A DNA stretch of 64,000 nucleotides from assembly GCF_024166365.1 (NCBI RefSeq), contig NC_064819.1, positions 153,270,293 through 153,334,292 of the forward strand, read 5' to 3'. The number at the start of each line of letters is the position of its first letter. The first letter of the stretch is position 1. The DNA comes from Elephas maximus indicus. Taxonomy: Eukaryota; Chordata; Mammalia; Proboscidea; Elephantidae. Positions 1-61,619 of this stretch are shown here, in pieces. Below the pieces are notes generated by a model. The model had not been told where the DNA came from and searched no databases. It worked only from the letters and a program-made list of their open reading frames with translations. A program made the position numbers and the translations under genes.

Positions 1-2870
1 AACATTACGCTATCTGTGCATTATCCCCTAAATTCAATCAGGGCAGAGTTACAGGTCCTCTGCCGGCAGGAGGGAGTAGCCCAACAAAATCCGAAGACCC
101 GAGACTTTAAACAGCTGTGGCGAGCAGAATAGGAAGCCACAAAACATTGCAAGCTGAAAGGATGTCTTAATAAGCTTTTAGATGTGATCCAGTCGGTGGT
201 CAGCGGCAGAGGAAAAAAGGCAAAGGGAAAAAGGCAGCAGGCATCATAACGTAAATCACCGCAGACCCACTGAGCATGACAGCTCTAGGACGCTAATGAT
301 CGCTCCAGAAAAGAATCGGCTGCAGCTACCCTGAAGGAGAATGCCGTGTACAGAGGGGAGAACAGACCCCCGTATGTGAGTACTGTCTCTCTTCAGCACA
401 GGGCGTGGAGCTGTTGTAACTGGTGGTCCTAACCATGGGTTCCTAGGGGCCTTTGATGGCTCTGGGTGGGTTGTGCATCATGCCTGGCTGGGACTTTTGT
501 TTGCTGGTCCTTTCTAGAATATTTTGTCTGTCAGGAGACTGAATATAGTAGCTTTTAGGATGCTGGACTTTGTTGTAAATCCCCAAGAAAACAGCAAAGG
601 CAAATCTTATCAACGCTTTGCTGTAAAAAGAAAACAGATTGCCTCACAAACCAAGCAGCTGTGTGACCCCCTGGCATTTGTGATTTGAGATAAAGAATCG
701 GCAAACTGGAAGACAATGAAAAGAGAAAGGGTGGCTGGCTGGGCGGACGGAGAAAAATCTCTCATAGAAGCTAAACTGCTTTCTAGATTTAGTGTTCATT
801 GCATACTTTTGCTCATGCCTTTATTTCATTTCTGTCTCAAGAGCTGGCAGCATGTTTGCATATAAGGTTTTCTTCCAGAACACGGAAAAGTGAGCATCAT
901 GAAAAAGGGGGCTGTGATTGATAGACTTGGGGCAGGAGAAATTCCTCACTGCCAGCGACAGGAAGTGCCTTGAATGACAGCTGATCTACTTAAAAGAGGA
1001 GGCTGGAATTTGATGAGGGAACAGGGCTCCCACATCCAGGGTACCCAACAGGTTGGCAGTGAAGTTTAGTTGGTTACAGACTGGCCACCACCGCTCTATT
1101 CCCTTCCTCCCTCACTCATTGCCTGGGGTCCCCCGCCTCTCTCACCTCCCACCTCCAGCTGGCCTGATTTGTCAATTCAAAAATATCAGGCGAAAAGCAG
1201 AATATCTCCTCATGCCAAAAGGATGAGAGAGTATTGTTCTAAGTGGGAGGGAAGGATTTAGATTTTAAGACTGTGATCATCAGAGGTGGACAGGAAGCTG
1301 GCTTAGTGGCATCTTTGCTGGGGCTGCACCCCCATCTCCGGGAAAGGACAGAGGAAGCAAAAAGAAAGACTTGGCCAGTGGGATCCCTTCCCACCTACCC
1401 TGTGTGTAAACGCAACTGCAGGTGTATACCCGAGGTCCTAACAATGAGACTAGTATTGGGTTTCAAATGAGAATGAACTTGAGATATCCAAGCACGCAGT
1501 GATGGAGTTAGCAGCAGACTGGGAATGGGAAATCTGGGGGATTCTGTTCCTGATTTTGCAGGCACTTTTCTGTGCGATTCCGGTGGGGGTAGTATCCAAA
1601 ATCCTGTGTGAGCCACCTATGGTGGAGGCTTCTTGGTGCCTGACCAGGCAGACTGTGGATTAGTGGTGGTGGTGGGCCAGGGGGAAGCAGTCTTAGCTGT
1701 AACCGAAAAGCAAAAGATAGAACTTGAAATTTGCTTGGCCAACATTTTCTCACAATTGTCGTGTTTTTTTTTAATCTCAAAAAGAAAAAAAAATACTAGA
1801 TGCTGGACTTATATTAGCAAGGGGCTGTTTAGCAAAGTTAATTATCTAAACAAGGGTATCTCAGTAGCTTGCAAATATGGTAAGAAGTGTACCTGGGGCT
1901 TTAACCTCAGTGTCTGAGAGGCTGACTTTATAGCAGGGACAGAAGGTCACAGTGGAGTGGGTATCAGCTTACCCCAGTCCTGTTTGACCCTTGCATCCAT
2001 TATATGCTGGTCTGGAGCTCACCACCTCAGCTGATGGGCTGTACTGAGGTTGCAGCAGAGGTATCTCTACCTTTAGGAACTAAGCTGTGGGATCGATTTT
2101 TAGTTATGGTAATGGTAATAATATTTGTATGAATTGAGCCATAGCACTTGAGACATTCAAATGTACATTGCAGGAAAGGTACTGGGAAGGGGGGGTGGGC
2201 AGGAGTTAGGTCAAGTGCCCAGGGATAACAAATGGTTAGAGGAAGGGGAAGAATTTGGTTGTGGGAAGGAGATCCTATAGGAAGATGTAGCTAATACTCT
2301 ATAATTTGCTGCCACTTGGGCCTGAAGTGATTTTGCAGTATTTGGGCAAACAGCTCAGAAGGTCAGTGTAATGGGTTTAAATGGACCACAGATAACCTGA
2401 ATAAAAACAAGGTGTACCCTATGTTTATAAAACAAACCACTTCCCAATGGTATGATAGTAGAGAAACATGAAGCTCAGGCTATAATATTTCAGTGTGACA
2501 ATGGGGATTTTCAGACGCATTTCCAGCTCCGTTTCTCTCAGTGTCTGAGTCACAGCTTCATTCTTTCATTGGCTCATTCATTCAGCAAATATTTCTGGAG
2601 CATCCCAGGGATCTGTGATGAGGCTATCCAAGGAGTCCCTGCTTCAGGCCTGCCCTTCTCCAGACTCCTTGAGCTTCTAGTGAGCTTGTCAAGCAGGAAC
2701 AAGATGGGTTTGTGAGGGTTCTTCTCTTTACTTGCCGTTCTTTACCCATATTTTGGGCAACAGATGGAGATGAATGATAAAACTTGATAATTCACACGTT
2801 GAGGGAATAAGAATGATCTTTCTAAAGTTATAATATTCACACCTGGCCAACACTTTCATATAATGAAATA

Positions 2871-3062
2871 TTGTTGTTGTTGTGTGCCATCAAGTTGACA
2901 CTGACTCATAGTGACCCTATACGACAGAGTAGAACTGTCCCCATAGGGTTTCCCAGGCTGTAATCTTCACAGGAGCAAATCGCCAGATCTTTTCTCCCAA
3001 GGAGTGGCTGGTAGGTTCGAACCACCGACCTTTCAGTTAGCAGTGAAGTGCTTAATGGGTCC
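2871..3062 (-). repeat. Old AfroSINE
   Basis: Starts with (gtt)n and 'gtgtgccatcaagttgacactgact', ends in a decayed B-box/A-box head. Carries the longer body variant with 'taatcttcacaggagcaaatc'. Confidence 0.8.
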
Positions 3063-3402
3063 TTATATAATGAGATACCACCTTTAATTCCCACCACAGT
3101 CCTGGGAGGCTGGGAGCTGTTCTTATCTTTGTTTTAGGTACGTTTTATTTATGGGGAATGGAGGTCAGAATGGGGTTTAGCCCAGACCTTTTACAGCCAT
3201 GCCATGGCTGATTCCTTTCTTTAGAGATTGAAAGAATCGTTGGGTTTGACCGGAAGCAACTGTAAAAGATGTCTGCATCTTCCAGGCCTTCAAAACTAGA
3301 ATGTGTAGGAGGGTCTGGAATGGAAAATGGTGGCCCTTTGGCACAGCATTTTCTTTCCTTTCCATTTGCATATATTGGTATTTTTAATAAGTATGCTTTT
3401 AA

Positions 3403-3528
3403 ATGAGGCCTGGTGGCTCATTGCTTAAGTGCTTGGCTGCTAACTAAAAGCTCAGTGGTTCAAACCCATCAACCGATCTATACAAAAAAGGCCTCAATTC
3501 CTTGCTCTCCTAGCAGGAGCAGATTAAA
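3403..3528 (+). repeat. Old AfroSINE fragment
   Basis: tRNA-like head (cctggtggctcattgcttaagtg, then gtggttcaaaccc) followed by an A-rich end; 3' body missing. Confidence 0.6.
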
Positions 3529-3539
3529 AAAAAAAAAAA

Positions 3540-3737
3540 GTTGCTATCAAATCAACTCAGATTCATGGTGACTCCATGTGTCTCAGTAGAACTGTGCCCC
3601 ATAGGATTTTCAGTGGCTGATTTTTCAGAAGTAGATCACCAAGCCTTTCTTCCAGGGTGTCTCTGGGTGGACTCAAATTGCCAACCTCGGTTAGCAGCTG
3701 AGTGTGTTAACCTTTTGCACCACCCGGGAACTCCAGA
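3540..3737 (-). repeat. Old AfroSINE
   Basis: Body 'actcagattcatggtgactcc' through a reverse head 'accacccgggaactcc'. It abuts the opposite-facing copy before it across a short A run. Confidence 0.75.
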
Positions 3738-4751
3738 TGTAGATTAGACAGACCTTTAAGCAATCCTTCTTCGGCCCAAAGAACTCTTCACCTTTGAATC
3801 AATTTGTTTTGGTCTAATGGTTGCTCAGAACTACTGGAAGGAGTCACAGTCTTTACAATTCTATTTATTTGGGTCATTTGGTGAAAAGAAGCATTTAAAT
3901 TTACAACTAATTATCTTCTAGGCCATTGCTCTGTGTCAGTGTTTTTTGTCCTGTAGGTGATTTTAGGTAGCTACTTACTTTCTTCGTGTTAAGTGTAGAA
4001 GCAACACGACTAACCTCACCTTCCAAATTGGAAGTGCACACTGTTAGCATTCCCAGCATCCATGTGTCCCCAAGGCGGATGGTTTCAGCAGTAATTGGAA
4101 CCAGGAGATGGCCCGGGCCTGTGCCCAGCTCTCCATCTGTTCCAGAACTCAGGGCACTGCACCATTTACAGTAAGAATGAAAGAAGAGACTGCAGTAAAT
4201 GCTGAGAGAACACCCCAAGGAGAGAACCTACTCCTCGGGCCTCTGTGGCATGTGGTCCACAAGCACCCGACCCACTAGGGAAATCGGCATGTTAGCCATG
4301 GCGGGCCCACAAAACACAGCCCAGAAGGCCTTTTGTGGCGTACATAGTATAGTTAGCTGCCCAGAGAAGGTGGGTCTGTACACCAGGCAGTGTTTCAGGG
4401 ATTGTATCAAGGCTTTGCTACCCAGGACAGAAATGTAGAACAAACCTCACAGTTCTGGCCATTCTCTGGAGTGTCCCCGAGGATGGAAGAAGGAAGGAGG
4501 TTGGCCCTAGCATTCCTGTGGCAAAGATTGGCTGGCTCACATTTTCATGGCAGTATACTCCATAGTGCCTTCTACTTGGAAACTGTGCTCTGGCTTTGCA
4601 GCATTGAATGTGCATCCCTCATGGCCCCTTGCCCCCACCTTCCCCCCCTGCAATGAGCAAGCACAGAATGCCCTAACAACAGAGGGAAAGAGGTGTGGCC
4701 TGCCCCAGGGGTTGAGTGGCGCTGATGGCAGCTTTATTTTTCAATCCCCAG

Positions 4752-55829
<51,078 letters not shown>

Positions 55830-57255
55830 GACCTGGGAAGTGGAACAAGAAAGGATTTTTAAGGATTTCAGGTTTTGCAACTGCAGAATACCTACGCCCA
55901 AGGTGTCAATTATTGTGCACACAGCAGACTTGCCTTTAAAAAACCACGACTTTCTGAAATGTGCCAGACACATGCTTCCTATGCCCTGAAGTTATGAAGA
56001 CTTCAACAATTAAACTGAAACTAGGGGGAACTTGCTGAGTTTCAGGTTTCATTACAAACCCCAACCTCAGTCTAGGTTCATCTGGAGTTCAGAAGCTCAG
56101 ATTAAGCGAGTTCCGCCAAGGAGCTGAATGATGTGTGAGCCTAAGCCCGAAAATTCAGAATGTATGACATAATATAAATCAAAACAAGGAAAAAAAATCA
56201 ATCCCTTGTTAATTCAAATTGAATAGGCATTCATAAAAATTTAAACACACCTCCTGTGCCTAGACAGTCTCTTTCTAAAAGAGCTGTAACTCCAAGATGC
56301 GCTGAAACTTCTCTCGCAAATTCCAGATTGCAAATCCCAAGATGCTGACATTGTAACCAGGTGGAAACTTACCAGATTTTGAGGAGAAAAAGATTTTCAT
56401 GATGTCACAAGATCCAGTATCTCTTAAAATTATTTGAAAAGTCAGAATGTTTTTAAATAATAATTGGCCAATAGCACTGTTAAATGAGCTCAAATGAGAA
56501 AGTTTTAAATCATTTGATCATAGTTTCTGTATTTTCAGCCAAAAAACTGACTAATCATAGTGACTTTAAAGCAGATAAAAGGAAAAAATATTCACTTAAC
56601 AATTACCTGAAACTTCATTATAGAATCAAACTCAGTGATTTTAAGAGTACCTTTCTAAATTTGAGCTTATCGGTCTAAATTTTATATGGAAATAAGCTAC
56701 TTCTTGAAAGTATTTGGTTTTGAATCGAGTTCTCTGAAGAACCTCAAAAGCTTTCCTCTGCTTTACGGTGATTATGTCAGGCTGCATAACTCAGTAACTT
56801 GATTTAGACCCCACTGTCCTCCAGTTTCATGGAGCTTTAAGGATTTTGCTTTGATCCGTAATGAATAACCATAAACACAGAAAAAAAGTTTCATTGTAAA
56901 AGTAGCTTGGGTATGTTAAACTTTGGATTTAATTCTTTTCCACACTTCTTGTCCCTTGGAATATGCAATTATATTCATCTCCTCAGAATGCCAGGTATGC
57001 AGAGAAATGTCAGTTCTACTTGTATAAACACATATTAACCATGAACCTAATAACTACTGTCCATAAGTGTGAATAAGATGCTGCTCATTGAGCCAAAGAG
57101 AAAACAACGACTTGACATTGGACACCCAGCAAAACAAAGCAGGCTTTCAATCCCTTTGTTTTTTTTGCTGATCAAGCTCACATTTTTTATTTTTTATAGT
57201 GACAATCTATGGACACAGGCATTGCTAATAGTCATTCAGTAGATGTGTGTTACTG

Positions 57256-57461
57256 ATGTTGTTGGTGAGTCCTGTCAAGTCAGTTTTCAACTCGTAGCAA
57301 CCCCATGTGACAGAGTAGAACTTCACCATGGGATTTTCTAGGCGTAATCTTTATGGAAGCAGATGGGCAGGTCTTTCTCCCATAAAGCCACTGAGTAGGT
57401 TTGAACCGCCAACCTTTGGGTTAACAGCCAAGTACTTAACCATCATGCCACTAAGGCTCCT
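57256..57461 (-). repeat. Old AfroSINE in the ANKRD6 3' UTR
   Basis: Body 'caactcgtagcaaccccatg' and reverse head 'catcatgccactaaggctcc'. Confidence 0.82.
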
Positions 57462-57980
57462 GTGTTACCGTTATGGAACCTGAATATGGAATTAATTTGA
57501 TGTTATCTGAAGTGTATTTTCATGTTTGTAAACTTGTTCCTATTTTCTAGGAGACTGCCAGTCCTCCCCGATAGTCTCTTGTTGCATCGCTAGCATAGAG
57601 AGTTTCCTCTTTTCATTTTCTTACTTGTTCTTAATGCAGAATCCCAGAATTTTAGAGTTAGACGGTACCTTTCTAAATCCATCCCCAACAAGATACCACC
57701 TGACCTCTTTGGAGCCATTCCACAGTAAACATCACTTTATCAGGAGCTGCCTGATACTCAAAGAGATGAAATCCTGAGAGGTTCAGTAAATTGTGTTCCA
57801 AACAGGAATAATTTTCACTTACCAAAATATCTCCTATTACCTCAAGGGGTATCCTTGTCAAGGAATGATGAAAACAAATTTTAACTATCAGAACTAGACC
57901 ATTGAGTGCTTTTGTGGGAAGTATTTTGATTATATACTTCTTGCCAGCAGAAGCAGGCAGCTTATCATTATGAACTGGAT

Positions 57981-58680
57981 TTTTTTTTTTTAGTTGTGCT
58001 TTAGGTGAAGGTTTACAGAGCAAATTAGTTTCTTATTCAGTAGTTTATATATAAATTGTTCCATGACAGAGGTTGCACTCCTTACAAAATGTCAGCACTC
58101 TCCCCATTACCACCTTGAGTTCCCCATTTCCATTGATCTGGTTTTCCTGCCTTCTCATCTTTGCTTTTGGACGCATGTTATCCTTTTGGTCTCATGTAGA
58201 TGTTTATTCTAAGGAGCATTTCCTCACATGTGTTATTATCTATTGGCTGAAAGGTGATCTCCAGGGATGGCTTCAGTTCCAAGTTAGAAGGTGTCTAAGG
58301 GCCATAATCTTGGGGGTTCCTCCAGTCTCTCAGGCCGGTAAGTCTGGTCTTTTTTTAAGAATTTGAATTTTGTTCGTTTCTTTTCCCCACTCTAATCAGG
58401 ACCTTCTATTGTGACCTCGGTCAGAGTGGTCAGTAGCGGTAGCTGGGCACCATCTAGTTCTTCTGGTCTCAAGCTGGTGGATGCTGTGGTTCCTGTGGTC
58501 CGTTAGTCCTTTGGACTAATTGTTTCCTTGAGTCTTTGGTTTTGTTCATTCACTTTTGCTCCAATGAAAAGAGAACAATAGTTGTATCTTAGATGGCTGC
58601 TCACAAGCTCTTAAGACCCCAGACACAACTCATCAAAGTGGAATGTAGAACATTTTCTTTGTTATGCCAGTTGACCTAGG
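57981..58680 (-). mobile_element. L1 3' region in ANKRD6 3' UTR, with target-site duplication
   Basis: Flanked by tatgaactggat at 57969-57980 and 58681-58692. The T run at its start is the reverse of the L1 tail. Confidence 0.9.
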
Positions 58681-59054
58681 TATGAACTGGATATTTTTGT
58701 TGAAATCACAGTTAAGGGAAGAGAGTAGGGAGGAATGAGAAAAGTCAAATGGACCTAGTTTGGCAGATTACATGGCTCTTGTCCTTGGTAGTCTGTCAAA
58801 GAAGAAAAACCAACAAAGCCAAGAAAATAGAACAGCTAGTCTCCTAACCCAAAGGAGATGACAGCCTCACAAAACCAATGCAATAGATTTTTATTTTCAA
58901 CAAATATATTTGGTCTTTTTGCTCCTTGGCATTGTCAAAAACTTAACTTCAAGTTCAGTGTGTATTTCTCTTTATTTTTTTCCCCCTTGTGCTGTTTGCA
59001 AAAATGAACAAATGTCACAACTGTACTTTTTCAGGGAAATGGAACTGTTAACAA

Positions 59055-59062
59055 TGTATATA
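59055..59062 (+). promoter_or_regulatory. Pumilio-type element in ANKRD6 3' UTR
   Basis: TGTATATA fits the PUM consensus TGTANATA. Short motifs of this kind occur by chance, so functional use is only possible. Confidence 0.3.
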
Positions 59063-59261
59063 ACTTGTCCTGCAGGTTGTGTCTCAAACTGAGACAGAAA
59101 CATTTAATAGCAGTGGGAAAAAAAAGGTGTTAAACAGAAAAGTTGTAATATTGCAGTGCTTTTAAAAAAAATTGTTAGTGCATTATTGCATTACGTATAC
59201 TAAGTATCTGTGATAGACTGAGTATATTACTTCTAATATTACTTTTGACTTTATACCCCAA

Positions 59262-59267
59262 AATAAA
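59262..59267 (+). terminator. ANKRD6: Candidate poly(A) signal, proximal
   Basis: AATAAA hexamer in the AT-rich 3' UTR. The downstream region is T-rich (cttcttttttgag). Could be an alternative 3' end. Confidence 0.4.
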
Positions 59268-59541
59268 GGAAGCAATGTTTATACCTTCTTTTTTGAGTCA
59301 AAGGTTAATCTCCGTGAGAGGCATGTTATTTGTCCTCTATTTTATTACCTTGAATTCATGTCTCATCCAAAAATTAAATCACTGTCAATGCTATGGATGT
59401 TAAATTCCTTGTTTAAAAAAAGTGAAAAGTGTAAAAGTTCAGCCTACATTTTCATTTGTGTAGTTGACCAAATTTTATAATTACTGAGAGTGCCTTCACC
59501 CATTCACACTGTACCTTGTGTCTATAAAAAATGTAATCTAG

Positions 59542-59547
59542 AATAAA
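59542..59547 (+). terminator. ANKRD6: Candidate poly(A) signal, middle
   Basis: AATAAA hexamer; no strong GT-rich element directly follows, so it is the weaker of the three. Confidence 0.3.
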
Positions 59548-59822
59548 TGCATCTGCTTTAAAATAGCAATCAGATGCACTGCATGAAAACAAAACGAACA
59601 CACAGCTGTAACATGGCAAGATTTCTCAGTGCAAACTTGAACAAATGTTTTGTTCAAACCGTTGACCATTTGGAAGATACTGAGCAAAGGGAAGGACAGA
59701 ACATTTGTAATAGCAAGATAATACGCAAGCTAACATTATACTTTTTTTTGACTGATAAATTGTTCCTAAAAGGTAAATACATTTCTTCTTGTAAAGTGTG
59801 GATTATAGAAGCCAATCAGTTA

Positions 59823-59828
59823 AATAAA
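59823..59828 (+). terminator. ANKRD6: Probable main ANKRD6 poly(A) signal
   Basis: AATAAA followed about 20 nt later by gtgtg and a long T run (59849-59864), the usual layout of a cleavage site. The best candidate for the gene's 3' end. Confidence 0.6.
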
Positions 59829-59845
59829 ACTTAAAGGATAAAATC

Positions 59846-61304
59846 AAGTGTGTTTTTTTTTTTTAAAGACCTTTTAGAATATCTTTTACAAACAAATAAA
59901 AAAAACCATTAAACGTTATTTTTTCAGTTGTTAACTTTAAGGGAAAGTATTCTTTACCGTAAATATTCTCTGTCCATGAAAACCAAAAATAAGACACAGC
60001 ATGGCACTTTTTATACAAGTAAGAGTGGGTAGAGGTGATTTACTCTTCTTGGTAAACAAAAATTGTAAATTCAATTATCATTTCCCAAAGGCTTGACTCA
60101 AGCAAGAAAACAGCCCATGATGATTTCTAGTTTGGCATGGCGTGACAGCCTCTTTTGATCCTCTTTGTGTATGTATTCTACATAATCCCGAGCATACTTT
60201 TTCAGGATAGATGTGGGCTACTTCTCTTTGTTTTTACTGGCACTTCCCTGCCTAACCCATGTAAGACAAATAAGTTTGCTAAGAATGGCCCTGTGCCTCT
60301 TAGCCTCTCCTGCTGTGTGATTATAATACAAATACCAGGAAAACATGTCCTGCTTTCCTCAAGTATTAGAAGGTTAGGCATCTGTCTCTGTGCAGGCAAA
60401 TCCACAGGAATGCTTGTCCATGAGTTTAAAACTTCCTACCCACGGCACATCTGAAAGGGGAAATGGTATGCAGACAGCCAACATGTCCTATAAGAAGTAC
60501 CCGTAGTCACTTCACACATGCGAAAACGCTTTGTACTGATAGTTTGTTAAATGGCTTTATTGAGATATAATTCACATACCACACAACTCACCCATTTAAA
60601 AAATGCATAATTCAAAAGATTTTTGTATATTCAGTTACTCAACCATCACCACAATCTAATTTTAGAGTATTTTCATTACCCACAAAAAAATCCTTGTACC
60701 TGTTAAAAGTTATTCCCCATTCCACGCTGGCAACCACTAATCTGCTGTTTTATAGATTTGCCTATTCTGGATATTTCATACAAGTGGGATTATACAATAT
60801 GTGATCTTTTGTGACTGGCTTTTTTCACTTAGCATTGTTTCCAAGATTCATCCATGTTGTACCAAAATTTTATTGTATGGTTATACTGTACTTTATCCAT
60901 TCATCATCATTAATGGGCATTTGGACTCTTTCCACTTTTTGACCATTATACATAATGTTGCTATCGACATTCATCTACAAGTTTCCTTTCTTTTGGGTAT
61001 ATACCTCGGAGTGGAATTGCTGGGTCATAGGGTAATTCTACGTTTACCCTTTTGAGAACTGTCAATTTGTATTCCAAAGTACCTTCGCCATTTTATATCC
61101 TCACCAGTAGTGTGTACAAAGGTTCCAATTTCTCCACGTCCTCACAAACACTTAATATTCTTTGAATTTTTTATTCTAACCATCCTAGAGGGTGTGAAGT
61201 GGTATCTCATTTTGGTTTTGATTTGCATTTCCCTGATGGCTAATGATGTTGAGCAACCTCTCATGTACTTATTGGCCATTTGTTGCACTGGTTTTTGCTT
61301 CTTA
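59846..61304. other. Gap between ANKRD6 and LYRM2
   Basis: 59846-60540 shows no gene and no named repeat; 60548-61305 is an old reverse L1 fragment. Part may belong to the LYRM2 3' UTR on the - strand. Confidence 0.55.
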
Positions 61305-61305
61305 A
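60548..61305 (-). mobile_element. Old L1M-type fragment, minus strand
   Basis: Begins 'attgagatataattcacata' and ends near 'catttccctgatggctaatg', matching the reverse of an L1M 3' half. Lies downstream of LYRM2 in its own orientation. Confidence 0.88.
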
Positions 61306-61538
61306 AACCCTCGGGCATATCCAGAAACATTTCCAAAATTCAGGGCGTATCTTCGATGCTAAGGATTGTTTTGATGCTCTTTTCTTTGTTGTCTATGACA
61401 TGCCGTGCTCCATGTTAATTTGCCCAAGTCCTGTACATATAAACAGTCTGACTTGGCTTTGGCTTGGCTGCCCATCATTGAGCCTAAGCTCACCTAAACA
61501 CACGCCGGTTTAGATAATCCTCCAGAATAATGCTATAG
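61305..61538 (-). other. LYRM2: Proximal LYRM2 3' UTR
   Basis: Sequence directly after the LYRM2 stop that is not recognisable as a repeat. No convincing poly(A) signal lies in it on the - strand, so the 3' end is probably farther down, possibly beyond the L1 piece at 60548-61305. Confidence 0.45.
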
Positions 61539-61619
61539 TTAAGATTTTGCTAATGCAAGTGTCTTTTCTAACTCCTTAAGTTGCATGTTGCCTTGAGTTA
61601 TCATCATCCGGATTGTGTC
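61539..61619 (-). CDS. LYRM2: LYRM2 coding exon 3 (residues 63-88 and stop)
   Basis: Acceptor tcttctacag just above 61619. Encodes DTIRMMITQGNMQLKELEK then TLALAKS and TAA (61541-61539). Too short for ordinary ORF searches. Downstream 3' UTR continues toward lower coordinates and soon runs into an old L1 fragment. Confidence 0.95.
   Translation of the reverse strand, partial: DTIRMMITQGNMQLKELEKTLALAKS

Larger units (their letters stand above)
1..4751 (+). other. ANKRD6 5' non-coding region (intron or upstream)
   Basis: No coding exon seen. Positions 1-375 are repeat-free and end in a donor-like sequence (cccccgtatgtgagt), a weak candidate for an untranslated exon. 2560-2720 looks like an L2 remnant and 2871-3737 holds old SINEs. 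The rest is unique or too decayed to name. Confidence 0.5.
55830..59845 (+). other. ANKRD6: ANKRD6 3' UTR
   Basis: About 4 kb of AT-rich sequence from the stop to the last good poly(A) signal (59823-59828) with its T/GT-rich downstream element. It contains an old minus-oriented SINE (57256-57461) and a minus-oriented L1 3' fragment (57981-58680), which together account for roughly 0.9 kb. A Pumilio-type element TGTATATA lies at 59055-59062. The end point is inferred from signals, not from a transcript. Confidence 0.6.
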
